A stretch of DNA of 21,894 nucleotides from Ruminococcoides sp052118065 (lineage in GTDB: Bacteria > Bacillota > Clostridia > Oscillospirales > Acutalibacteraceae), in assembly GCA_052118065.1 (NCBI GenBank), contig JBQKHY010000032.1, forward strand, positions 1-21,894, given 5' to 3'. The notes under the pieces were generated by a model that saw only the letters and a program-made list of their open reading frames with translations, had not been told where the DNA came from and searched no databases. Of the stretch, positions 1 through 6,819 are shown piece after piece (the first letter of the stretch is position 1; the number at the start of each line of letters is the position of its first letter). Both the position numbers and the translations under genes were made by a program.

Positions 1-140
1 GAAATCCATTCATTAATTAATATTCATAATCAAAAGTCAGTAAAACAAGCGAAATATTAAATCGTATTTTATTTTTACCCTAAAATGGGTCATATCTATT
101 TACAACACAGATTTTATACCTTAGTAATACAGTATTTCAC

Positions 141-169
141 TTGTGTATTCCCTTTTCTTATGATATAAT
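141..169 (+). promoter_or_regulatory. Sigma-A-type promoter of proBA
   Basis: The sequence shows TTGTGT at 141-146, a 17-base spacer and a perfect TATAAT at 164-169, preceded by TG one base upstream (extended -10, TGaTATAAT). Transcription should begin near 176. This gives a leader of about 27 bases, too short for a T-box or riboswitch, and puts the upstream in-frame ATG at 173 at or before the start of the transcript. The call is from motif match only. Confidence 0.75.
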
Positions 170-202
170 AAAATGAAAACTTTTTGTTACAAAGAGGCTA
201 TT

Positions 203-1009
203 ATGAAAGACAAACAAAGAATAGTAATCAAGGTAGGTACATCTACCTTAACATATGAAAACGGCAAAGCTAATTTACGAAAAGTAGAGAAACTTTGCAA
301 AGTAATTTCTGACCTGGAAAATCAAGGTCATGAAATGGTATTGGTTTCTTCCGGTGCTTTAGGTGTTGGCATGGGTAAACTTGGAATCGCTACTCGTCCA
401 ACAGAAACAAACAAGAAACAAGCTATTGCTGCTGTAGGTCAATGTGAACTTATGTTTATGTATGACAAATTCTTCGGTGAATACAACAATGTTGTTTCTC
501 AAATTCTACTTACAAAATATGTAGTAGAAACACCACATAAGGAAGAAACAGTTAGAAATACTTTTATGTCACTGATTGATATGGGTATTATCCCTATTGT
601 TAACGAAAATGACTCAGTAGCTACTGATGAACTTGAAGGTAACAAGATTGGTGATAACGACCAACTTTCTGCTATTGTTGCAAAGATTATTGATGCGGAT
701 AAGTTGATTATTCTTACTGATATTGACGGTCTGTATGACAAAAATCCTGCTACAAACAGTGACGCAAAGAAAATCAATACAGTTGAACTTATTACTGATG
801 AAATCAAAGCAATGGCAGGTGGCAGAGGTAGCAACCGTGGTACAGGTGGTATGGCTACAAAAATTCTTGCTGCCGAGATTGCTACAGAAGCTGGCATTGA
901 TGTACAGATTATATCCGGTGAAAACCCTGAAACTATTTATGATGTTTTTGAGGGTAAAACTGTAGGTACTATTTTTATGGGAAAGGAAAAAGACAATGAC
1001 TGTAATTGA
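203..1009 (+). CDS. proB: Glutamate 5-kinase, short form without PUA domain
   Basis: Phosphorylates glutamate to gamma-glutamyl phosphate with ATP, the first step of proline synthesis in the cytoplasm. The 268-residue protein is one amino-acid-kinase domain: KVGTST at residues 10-15, SSGALG at 49-54, NENDSV at 134-139, GDND at 150-153, TDIDGLY at 172-178 and GTGGM at 213-217 followed by K220. It ends soon after this domain, whereas the E. coli enzyme (about 367 residues) carries a C-terminal PUA domain; PUA-less ProB forms are known. The start at 203 is chosen over the in-frame ATG at 173 because AAAGAGG (191-197) precedes it and 173 lies at the predicted transcription start. It overlaps proA by 14 bases. 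Proline feedback inhibition is expected for the family but cannot be read here. Confidence 0.95.
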   Translation: MKDKQRIVIKVGTSTLTYENGKANLRKVEKLCKVISDLENQGHEMVLVSSGALGVGMGKLGIATRPTETNKKQAIAAVGQCELMFMYDKFFGEYNNVVSQILLTKYVVETPHKEETVRNTFMSLIDMGIIPIVNENDSVATDELEGNKIGDNDQLSAIVAKIIDADKLIILTDIDGLYDKNPATNSDAKKINTVELITDEIKAMAGGRGSNRGTGGMATKILAAEIATEAGIDVQIISGENPETIYDVFEGKTVGTIFMGKEKDNDCN

Positions 1010-2243
1010 ACAAATGGGTGCTAAAGCAAAGGAAGCTGCAAGAGTACTTTCTGTTGCAGGTAGCAAAAAGGATTTAGCACTGAATTCTATTGCCGATGCA
1101 CTAATTGAACATAAAGATGAAATCATTAAGGCTAATAATATTGACATTAAGTATGGCAAAGAAATCGGTCTTACTCCATCACTGATTGACAGACTTACCC
1201 TTGGTGAGGACAGAATCAAAGGTATGGCTGATGGTGTCAGAAAGGTATCTTCCCTACCTGACCCTATCGGTAATGTAATAAGTGGTAACACTTTACCTAA
1301 CGGCTTAACTGTTACAAGAGTAAAAGTACCTTTAGGTGTTATCGGTATTATCTTTGAAGCAAGACCAAATGTTACTGCCGATGCAGCATCATTATGCCTA
1401 AAAGCCGGTAATGCAGTTATTCTTCGTGGTGGTAAAGAGGCTATTAACTCCAACAAAGCTATTGCAAAGATTATGCGTGATGCAGTTGAAAAGGTAGGAC
1501 TGCCTAAAGACAGTATTCAGTTAATTGAAGATACAACAAGACAGTCCTCAACTGAGCTTATGCAGTTAAGTGACTACCTGGATGTACTAATTCCTCGTGG
1601 TGGTGCAGGACTTATTAAGGCAGTTGTAGAAAACAGTAAAGTACCTGTTATTGAAACAGGTGTTGGCAACTGTCATGTTTATGTTGACAAATATGCAGAT
1701 ATTGATATGGCAAGTGAGATTATTTTCAATGCAAAAACAAGCAGACCATCTGTTTGCAATGCTATTGAAACTATATTAGTTCACAAAGATATTGCAAAAG
1801 ATGCTCTGCCAAAAATTAAAGAAAAGTTAGACACAAAGAATGTTCAAATCAGAGGTTGCAAAACTACTAAAGAAATTCTTGGTGATGACATTGTTGATGC
1901 AGAAGAAAGCGACTATTACACAGAGTTTCTTGACTATATTCTTGCTTGTAAGGTTGTTGACTCTATTGATGAGGGTATTGCCCACATTGCAAAGTACTCC
2001 AGTGGTCACTCAGAATGTATCATCACTAACGACTATGCAAGAGCAAATAAATTCAAAAAAGAAGTTGATGCAGCAGCAGTTTATGTAAACGCATCAACTA
2101 GATTTACTGATGGTGGAGAATTTGGTCTTGGCGCTGAAATCGGTATTTCAACTCAGAAACTTCACGCAAGAGGACCTATGGGTATTAACGAATTAACCTC
2201 ATCAAAGTTTATTGTTGAGGGCAATGGTCAAATCAGAGTTTAA
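996..2243 (+). CDS. proA: Glutamate-5-semialdehyde dehydrogenase
   Basis: Reduces gamma-glutamyl phosphate with NADPH to glutamate-5-semialdehyde, which cyclises to pyrroline-5-carboxylate, the step after ProB. The 415-residue protein has the usual length for the family and the aldehyde dehydrogenase fold. IIFEARPN lies at residues 118-125, and the catalytic cysteine is C254 in the SRPSVCNAIET motif (249-259). GAAAGGA at 981-987 is the ribosome binding site inside the end of proB, so the two are co-translated and probably hand over the labile phosphate. The TAA stop at 2241-2243 overlaps the stop codon of the convergent gene on the other strand, with no terminator between them. The final proline-synthesis gene, proC, is not in the window. 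Confidence 0.97.
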   Translation: MTVIEQMGAKAKEAARVLSVAGSKKDLALNSIADALIEHKDEIIKANNIDIKYGKEIGLTPSLIDRLTLGEDRIKGMADGVRKVSSLPDPIGNVISGNTLPNGLTVTRVKVPLGVIGIIFEARPNVTADAASLCLKAGNAVILRGGKEAINSNKAIAKIMRDAVEKVGLPKDSIQLIEDTTRQSSTELMQLSDYLDVLIPRGGAGLIKAVVENSKVPVIETGVGNCHVYVDKYADIDMASEIIFNAKTSRPSVCNAIETILVHKDIAKDALPKIKEKLDTKNVQIRGCKTTKEILGDDIVDAEESDYYTEFLDYILACKVVDSIDEGIAHIAKYSSGHSECIITNDYARANKFKKEVDAAAVYVNASTRFTDGGEFGLGAEIGISTQKLHARGPMGINELTSSKFIVEGNGQIRV

Positions 2244-2566
2244 ATCAAAAGATAGATTAATGCCATTATTAACATAGGGTCACAGTTATCGTCATAGAGA
2301 AAGAATATCATAAGAATTATTATGGTAGCTTCCTTATCCTTTAACAAAGTATCAAGAATATCACCTTGCTTTTCTTTAGGTTTATTTTGACTTTGTTTAG
2401 GTATATTAACCTTCTTATCCTTAAACTTTTCGCTACTTTTATTTTCATCAGTAGTTGTTTCCTTAGGTTTAGGTTTTGAACTTTCTTTATGTACATTTCT
2501 GTCTGAGTAGAAAGCACCTCGCATTTTTTCTGCTCTGCGAAGTGCTTCCCTTTCCATTTCATCCAC
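2240..2566 (-). CDS. Small protein of unknown function with hydrophobic C-terminus (third gene of an unknown cluster)
   Basis: I do not recognise this 108-residue protein. Residues 1-20 look helical and charged. Residues 25-68 are a lysine/serine/proline-rich low-complexity linker. Residues 80-108 are strongly hydrophobic (runs of I, L, M and F) around a short polar DDNCDP turn at 92-97, which suggests a membrane hairpin or an aggregating tail. There is no signal peptide. The start codon is GTG at 2566-2564, supported by TAGGAG seven bases upstream, which overlaps the TAG stop of the preceding gene. The gene ends on a stop codon interlocked with that of proA. It is probably translated with the two upstream genes. 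Real-gene status rests on the ribosome binding site, tight spacing and biased composition; function is unknown. Confidence 0.7.
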   Translation of the reverse strand: MDEMEREALRRAEKMRGAFYSDRNVHKESSKPKPKETTTDENKSSEKFKDKKVNIPKQSQNKPKEKQGDILDTLLKDKEATIIILMIFFLYDDNCDPMLIMALIYLLI

Positions 2567-2576
2567 GATACTACTC

Positions 2577-2975
2577 CTAAAACAAACCTAGATTTTTTAT
2601 GTTAGGCAACAATTTCATAATTACCATCATTTTGCGAATTTTCTGCAATTTCTCTCTCCTTTCTTCTGAGAGGAAAGGTATCATTGCATCAAACAGTCTG
2701 GTGGTGTCATCTTCCTTGTTAATGGAAGAGAAAATTGGTGCTAACTTTCCAATAATATTTGGGTCAATCCCACCGAAATCACCTAAAGGACCAAGAGAAT
2801 TATTATTCTGACTTTTGTTAGGACTTGATATAGGTACTGCATTTTGATTATTTGTACTACTGTTGTTACTGACTTCATCAGTATTCAGTCCCATCATTTT
2901 CCCTAAGTTTTGGATTTCCTTTAGTTTTTCAGGATCTGACATAATCTCGTTAATTTTAGAAGTTAAATCGTCCAT
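2577..2975 (-). CDS. Protein of unknown function, helical ends joined by Asn-rich linker (second gene of an unknown cluster)
   Basis: This 132-residue protein has three parts. An N-terminal helical segment (residues 1-30) contains SDPEKLKEIQNLGKMMGL. An Asn/Ser/Gln-rich linker spans about 31-65. A C-terminal helical part (70-132) includes FLSEERREKLQKIRKMM (101-117) and ends in LGLF. The C-terminal SEERREKL-type helix resembles, from memory, hypothetical proteins of clostridia, but I cannot assign a family. Its ATG overlaps the stop of the upstream 77-residue gene in a TAATG junction at 2973-2977 and has no strong ribosome binding site, so it is likely made by translational coupling. There is no signal peptide or clear membrane segment, so a cytoplasmic or spore-associated protein is possible; this is inference only. 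Confidence 0.72.
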   Translation of the reverse strand: MDDLTSKINEIMSDPEKLKEIQNLGKMMGLNTDEVSNNSSTNNQNAVPISSPNKSQNNNSLGPLGDFGGIDPNIIGKLAPIFSSINKEDDTTRLFDAMIPFLSEERREKLQKIRKMMVIMKLLPNIKNLGLF

Positions 2976-3208
2976 TAACCCATCAACTTTTTAATAATAG
3001 CCTGAGCTTGTGGAGAATTTAGAATTTTCTCACTTTGCTCTTTGTTATCAAGTATTTTTTGAATACGCTTTGCTTGATGGCTATTCATTTTGTTTAAGAT
3101 ATTATTTAGGTTACCTTTCTCAATGTTCTCTTTGAGGACTTCAGGTGGGGTATCTAGCCTTTGGCTAAGTCCGTTTAATAAATTATTAATTTCACTATTA
3201 TTTAACAT
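2975..3208 (-). CDS. Small all-helical protein of unknown function (first gene of an unknown cluster)
   Basis: This 77-residue protein appears to be entirely helical. It carries two similar helix-turn phrases: NLNNILNKMNSHQAKRIQKI and EKILNSPQAQAIIKKLMG at the C-terminus. The latter, like SDPEKLKEI in the next gene, loosely recalls the Asp/Ser-Pro helices of STI1-type peptide-binding domains, but this is a weak resemblance seen by eye. AAAGGAA lies seven bases before the ATG at 3208, a good ribosome binding site. It is the first gene of the minus-strand trio and is divergent from the phosphoesterase gene at 3276. No convincing promoter was found in the 67-base gap, where AT-rich -10-like sequences occur without a good -35 element. 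Confidence 0.72.
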   Translation of the reverse strand: MLNNSEINNLLNGLSQRLDTPPEVLKENIEKGNLNNILNKMNSHQAKRIQKILDNKEQSEKILNSPQAQAIIKKLMG

Positions 3209-3275
3209 AGTATATTTCCTTTCTCTGTGCTATTAATATATTATGCAGAGTTTGGCTTTTTATGAAGGAGTAATT

Positions 3276-3743
3276 ATGAAAATTCTTGTTTTCTCAGATA
3301 CACACGGTGATGTTACAAAAATGGAAAGAGCTATTCGCTCACATTCCGATGCAGAAGCTATTATCCATTGTGGTGACGGTGAAACAGATGTTGAATATGT
3401 AAAAAGAAATTTTCCTGACAGAGCTTTTCTAAATGTTAAGGGTAACTGTGACTGGGGCAGTAGCCTTGACCCTACACTTGAAATCACCCTTGAGGGCAAG
3501 AAAATTTTTGTAACTCACGGTCATCTTTACAATGCAAAAATGGGTTTGCAAAATCTAATTTATGCCGGTAAAGAAAAGAATGCCGATATTGTACTTTACG
3601 GTCACACACACATTTCTATGAATGAATATATTGACGGTATGTATGTTATGAATCCCGGTTCTTGTCATGGTTATGGTGCTACATATGGCATTATTGATAT
3701 TAGCGACAAGGGCATTTTAAACAACATTGCCTCAGCAAAATAA
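3276..3743 (+). CDS. YfcE/MJ0936-family metallophosphoesterase
   Basis: A cytoplasmic metal-dependent phosphodiesterase of 155 residues. All family motifs are present: SDTHGD (residues 7-12), GDGETD, GNCDW, THGHLY, GHTH and NPGS. These form the two-metal site of calcineurin-like enzymes. The family hydrolyses model phosphodiesters, but the natural substrate is usually unknown, so none is assigned. The start at 3276 is preferred over the in-frame ATG at 3243 because GAAGGAG (3264-3270) sits five bases before it and the protein then begins directly with the first beta strand (MKILVFSDTHG). It is separated from holB by 12 bases and probably co-transcribed with it. Confidence 0.9.
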   Translation: MKILVFSDTHGDVTKMERAIRSHSDAEAIIHCGDGETDVEYVKRNFPDRAFLNVKGNCDWGSSLDPTLEITLEGKKIFVTHGHLYNAKMGLQNLIYAGKEKNADIVLYGHTHISMNEYIDGMYVMNPGSCHGYGATYGIIDISDKGILNNIASAK

Positions 3744-3755
3744 GGATGTGAAGTT

Positions 3756-4619
3756 TTGAACTTTTCTGATTTTAACGAAACAATTAAATCTCAACTGAAT
3801 AATTTAACTTCACACAACAGACTACCTCATGCAATTATTATTACAGGTGGTAATGAAGAATTAAGGGATAGTTTGGCTGATTACTTATGTGTTTATGCAG
3901 TATGCAGTGAAGAAAATAAACCTTGCTACAACTGTAAAAATTGCAAGAAAGCTATGTCCCACATTCATCCGGATATTTCATATGTACAAGGCAGTACAAA
4001 ATCAAAGAATTTAATTTACAATAAGGAAGTTATGGAAGAAGTTATCGGTGACACTATAATTATTCCTAACGAATCCGATACTAAGGTTTATGTGTTTAAA
4101 GATGTTGACGAAAAGCTACCTGTAATTTCACAAAATGCTTTTCTAAAAACTCTTGAAGAACCACCACAAAATATACTTTTTGTGATGACTTGTAAAGATG
4201 CAAGTGTTCTGTTAGAAACTATCCTGTCAAGAAGTACAGTAATCAATATTCAAAAGGAAGATGAATTTTCTACCGAAGGTGTTTCTATTGCAGAAGAAAT
4301 TGCACTTGCATTACTTGATATAAATGAATACAAACTTTTAAGTGCAACTTATAAAGTAAATAATAAAGATAGTTTCAATCAGACTATCCCTTACCTTAAA
4401 CTACTGATTAGAGATACTTTGTCCCTTACAGTAGGCAGTGACAAGCTAAGCAACAGTTCTGTCCCTGAAAAATTAACAAGAAAATTAACAAGAGAAAAGT
4501 CACTTTCTCTTTTAAATACAATTGAAAAAGCACAAAGAATGATGAAAAGTAATGTTAATCAAAACTTACTTTCCACATGGTTGTGCTCAGAATTTAGGAG
4601 GATAACATGGCAACAGTAA
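3756..4619 (+). CDS. holB: DNA polymerase III delta' subunit (clamp loader)
   Basis: Delta' is the stator of the clamp loader, which places the beta clamp on primed DNA. The 287-residue protein has an AAA+ core. The P-loop region is degenerate (ITGGNEEL, residues 29-36), as expected for delta', which does not hydrolyse ATP. A zinc module is visible as C50, C57, C60 and C63. NAFLKTLEEPP at 127-137 is the conserved post-sensor motif. At the site where delta' and tau usually carry SRC there is SRS (158-160). The start codon is TTG at 3756, preceded by AGGATGTGA, a near match to the anti-Shine-Dalgarno sequence. The 3' end overlaps ricT by 13 bases, the order seen in Bacillus (holB-yaaT). Confidence 0.92.
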   Translation: MNFSDFNETIKSQLNNLTSHNRLPHAIIITGGNEELRDSLADYLCVYAVCSEENKPCYNCKNCKKAMSHIHPDISYVQGSTKSKNLIYNKEVMEEVIGDTIIIPNESDTKVYVFKDVDEKLPVISQNAFLKTLEEPPQNILFVMTCKDASVLLETILSRSTVINIQKEDEFSTEGVSIAEEIALALLDINEYKLLSATYKVNNKDSFNQTIPYLKLLIRDTLSLTVGSDKLSNSSVPEKLTRKLTREKSLSLLNTIEKAQRMMKSNVNQNLLSTWLCSEFRRITWQQ

Positions 4620-5716
4620 TAGGTGTTAGATTTAAAGAAGTAGGTAAAATCTACTACTTTGACCCTACTGATATAGATTTTAAGCAAAATGACAAAGTAA
4701 TTGTAGAAACTTCTCGTGGTGTAGAATGTGGTACAGTTGCTTTAGCTAATAAAGAAGTGGAAGAGGACAAGATTGTTCATCCACTAAAAAAGGTTTTGCG
4801 TCAAGCAACAAAGAAAGACCTTGACCATCTTGCAGAAAACAAGAAAAGAGAAGTTGATGCACTAAAGATTTGTGAAGAAAAAATCAAGGCAAATAACCTT
4901 GATATGAAACTTGTTGATGTTGAATATACATTTGACAATAGCAAGATTTTATTTTACTTTACTGCTGATGGCAGAGTTGACTTTCGTCAGCTTGTAAAAG
5001 ACCTTGCAAATATATTTAGAACAAGAATTGAGCTAAGACAAATCGGTGTTAGAGATGAGGCAAAGATGTTAGGTGGCTTAGGTGTATGTGGCAGACCATG
5101 TTGTTGCAACAGTTTCCTAGGTGAATTTCAGCCTGTATCTATCAAAATGGCTAAGGAACAAGGACTTTCACTTTCTCCTGTAAAAATTAGTGGTACTTGT
5201 GGCAGACTAATGTGTTGTCTAAAATACGAACAAGAGGCATATACTGACCTTATCAAGAAAACTCCAAAGGTTGGTGCTACTGTTAAGACACCTGAAGGCA
5301 AGGGTACTGTTGTTGATACTGCTTTACTTACCGGTACAATTAAGGTTAAACTTGACTCAACTCCTAGTGAAGCAGCACCTCATGTTTATAACATTAAGGA
5401 AATTCGTCCATTGGGCAAGAACTTCCCTACTGAAAATATTGAGGAAGAACCACTACTTGAAGATGAACTGACTGATGACTTAGCAAAACTAGAAGAAGAG
5501 GAAATTGTAGCAGAAACTACTCAAGCACCTCAAAGACCTAACAAGGGAGACAGAAAGAGAAACCCTAACCATAAGTATCAAAACAGAAAGAATAACGGTG
5601 GTCACAACCAAAACCACAACCAAGGCAAAAAGCCTTATCGTAAGCCACAACAAAGAAAGCCAAGACCAAATAACAGAAACAAAAATACAAACAAAGAAGG
5701 AAATAAAAACACTTAA
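4607..5716 (+). CDS. ricT: PSP1-domain protein RicT (YaaT), Fe-S-binding RNA-processing factor, with long basic tail
   Basis: In B. subtilis RicT forms the RicAFT complex with YlbF and YmcA, binds [4Fe-4S] clusters and directs RNase Y to certain transcript maturations. It also affects sporulation and biofilm formation. The PSP1 domain fills roughly residues 1-205. The cysteines are visible as C161, C165-C167 and C198, C203, C204, within GVCGRPCCC and GTCGRLMCCLKYE. A small basic domain follows to about 270, then an acidic stretch (about 276-300), then a tail from about 309 to 369 made almost only of N, K, R, Q, P, H and G. This tail looks disordered and could touch RNA. AGGAGG-like AGGAGGATA precedes the ATG inside holB. 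No terminator follows before the ferredoxin promoter. Confidence 0.93.
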   Translation: MATVIGVRFKEVGKIYYFDPTDIDFKQNDKVIVETSRGVECGTVALANKEVEEDKIVHPLKKVLRQATKKDLDHLAENKKREVDALKICEEKIKANNLDMKLVDVEYTFDNSKILFYFTADGRVDFRQLVKDLANIFRTRIELRQIGVRDEAKMLGGLGVCGRPCCCNSFLGEFQPVSIKMAKEQGLSLSPVKISGTCGRLMCCLKYEQEAYTDLIKKTPKVGATVKTPEGKGTVVDTALLTGTIKVKLDSTPSEAAPHVYNIKEIRPLGKNFPTENIEEEPLLEDELTDDLAKLEEEEIVAETTQAPQRPNKGDRKRNPNHKYQNRKNNGGHNQNHNQGKKPYRKPQQRKPRPNNRNKNTNKEGNKNT

Positions 5717-5750
5717 TAATTGGAAAAAGTAGATTTTACACAAAATTTCA

Positions 5751-5779
5751 TTGATTTTTTCCTTTTATCGTGTTACAAT
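5751..5779 (+). promoter_or_regulatory. Sigma-A-type promoter of the ferredoxin gene
   Basis: TTGATT at 5751-5756, a 17-base spacer and TACAAT at 5774-5779, with an extended -10 TG at 5771-5772. The expected start is near 5786, giving a leader of about 22 bases that holds a perfect AGGAGGTG (5794-5801). The arrangement predicts strong, independent expression of the ferredoxin. Confidence 0.75.
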
Positions 5780-5807
5780 AGGATAAATTAATAAGGAGGT
5801 GTTCTGA

Positions 5808-5978
5808 ATGGCATATGCTATTTCTGATGAATGTATCAGCTGTGGCGCTTGTGCAGATGGTTGTCCTGTAGGTGCAATCTCTGAAGGTGATGGCAAGTAC
5901 GAAATCAACGCTGACGAATGTATCAGCTGCGGTGCTTGTGCAGACACATGCCCTGTAGGTGCTCCTGCAGAAGCATAA
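5808..5978 (+). CDS. Clostridial-type 2[4Fe-4S] ferredoxin
   Basis: A 56-residue low-potential electron carrier of the cytoplasm, partner of enzymes such as pyruvate:ferredoxin oxidoreductase and hydrogenase in anaerobes. Cluster ligands are complete: C9, C12, C15 with C19, and C38, C41, C44 with C48, each followed by P. The two halves repeat a 17-residue unit (D7-A23 and D36-A52) that differs at one residue only. AGGAGGTG lies six bases before the ATG, so the start is firm. It has its own promoter and terminator and so forms a single-gene unit inside the ricT/trmN6 neighbourhood. Its richer use of ATC, AGC and GGC codons than its neighbours fits high expression. Confidence 0.96.
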   Translation: MAYAISDECISCGACADGCPVGAISEGDGKYEINADECISCGACADTCPVGAPAEA

Positions 5979-6000
5979 TTTAAGATAGCGAAGTTAGTTA

Positions 6001-6031
6001 AACAGCAAGGTTTTTTGACCTTGCTGTTTTT
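6001..6031 (+). terminator. Intrinsic terminator of the ferredoxin gene
   Basis: An 11-base perfect stem (6001-6011 with 6018-6028), a six-base loop and a following run of T (6027-6031, then cTT). It lies 22 bases after the ferredoxin stop. The right arm also contains the -35 element of the next promoter. Confidence 0.92.
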
Positions 6032-6049
6032 CTTATATTGTAGTATAAT
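6021..6049 (+). promoter_or_regulatory. Promoter of trmN6-rsmI-folC, overlapping the ferredoxin terminator
   Basis: TTGCTG at 6021-6026, a 17-base spacer and a perfect TATAAT at 6044-6049. The -35 hexamer lies within the descending arm of the terminator stem. The predicted start is near 6056, leaving about 26 bases of leader with AGGGGG at 6071-6076. Confidence 0.65.
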
Positions 6050-6081
6050 TTTCTAAGAAACACTATTTTTAGGGGGACTGT

Positions 6082-6819
6082 ATGCTAAATCCAAATGAAC
6101 ATTTTGAGCCACTTGGCAATAACATTGAAATTATTGTAAGCGACATTCATCATTTTTCTACCGACACTATAATACTTAACTACTTTTGTAATGCTAAGAA
6201 AAATGACAAAGTAATTGAACTTGGCACAGGTTGTGGAACAATCCCCTTACTTATGAAGAAAGACAATAAAGCAAAAGAAATTATTGCAGTAGATATTCAG
6301 GAAGATGCTTGTTCACTGCTTGAAAGAAGTATAAAGCATAATAATCTTGAAAATGTTACTGTAATCAACTCTGACCTTAAATACCTAAAAGGCAAAGTAC
6401 CTTTCGGTTACTTTGACCTTGTGGTATGTAACCCACCATACAAAGAAAACGGCACAGGACTACATAACCCACATTCAGGGAAAAAAACTGCCAGACATGA
6501 GGTAGAATGTTCTTTGGAAGATATTGTAAAGGTCAGTTCTTCCCTACTTAACTTCGGAGGTAGGTTTTGTCTTTGTCAACGACCTGAAAGGCTAACTGAT
6601 ATTCTTGTACTTATGAGGCAATACAAAATTGAACCTAAAAGGCTAAGGCTTGTACAACAAAGGCTAAATAAGCCACCTAAGCTGGTATTAGTAGAAGGCA
6701 GAAAAGGTGGCAAAAGAGGCTTTATGACTACAGAAGAAACCTTAATGATAGAAAATAGCCAAGGAGAATATTCAGAAGAAATGCTAAAGGTTTACGGAAA
6801 TTATAAGGAGCAATTATGA
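6082..6819 (+). CDS. trmN6: tRNA1(Val) (adenine37-N6)-methyltransferase, TrmN6/YabB family
   Basis: A SAM-dependent methyltransferase of 245 residues that is expected to methylate N6 of A37 in tRNA-Val. SAM motif I is ELGTGCGTIPLL (residues 46-57). An acidic residue ends the second strand (AVDIQ, 69-73), and the catalytic NPPY motif of N6-adenine enzymes is at 117-120. The following NGTGLHNP segment is typical of this family. AGGGGG five bases before the ATG fixes the start. The stop overlaps the start of rsmI in ATGA, matching the Bacillus yabB-yazA-yabC order except that yazA is missing. The exact tRNA substrate in this organism is inferred from the family. Confidence 0.9.
   Translation: MLNPNEHFEPLGNNIEIIVSDIHHFSTDTIILNYFCNAKKNDKVIELGTGCGTIPLLMKKDNKAKEIIAVDIQEDACSLLERSIKHNNLENVTVINSDLKYLKGKVPFGYFDLVVCNPPYKENGTGLHNPHSGKKTARHEVECSLEDIVKVSSSLLNFGGRFCLCQRPERLTDILVLMRQYKIEPKRLRLVQQRLNKPPKLVLVEGRKGGKRGFMTTEETLMIENSQGEYSEEMLKVYGNYKEQL

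Noticed and set aside
1..140. ACCC/GGGT hairpin and other structure upstream of proB
   Set aside because: The stem is only four bases with no T run on either strand. The rest is featureless AT-rich DNA, and no end of a preceding gene could be recognised.
614..1456. A 280-codon open frame on the minus strand opposite proB and proA
   Set aside because: It is wholly antisense to two certain genes, has no ribosome binding site that stands out, and its translation looks like the composition shadow of the plus strand.
3209..3275. Divergent promoters between the unknown cluster and the phosphoesterase gene
   Set aside because: Several TATATT/TATTAT-like hexamers exist, but none has a reasonable -35 at 16-18 bases on either strand.
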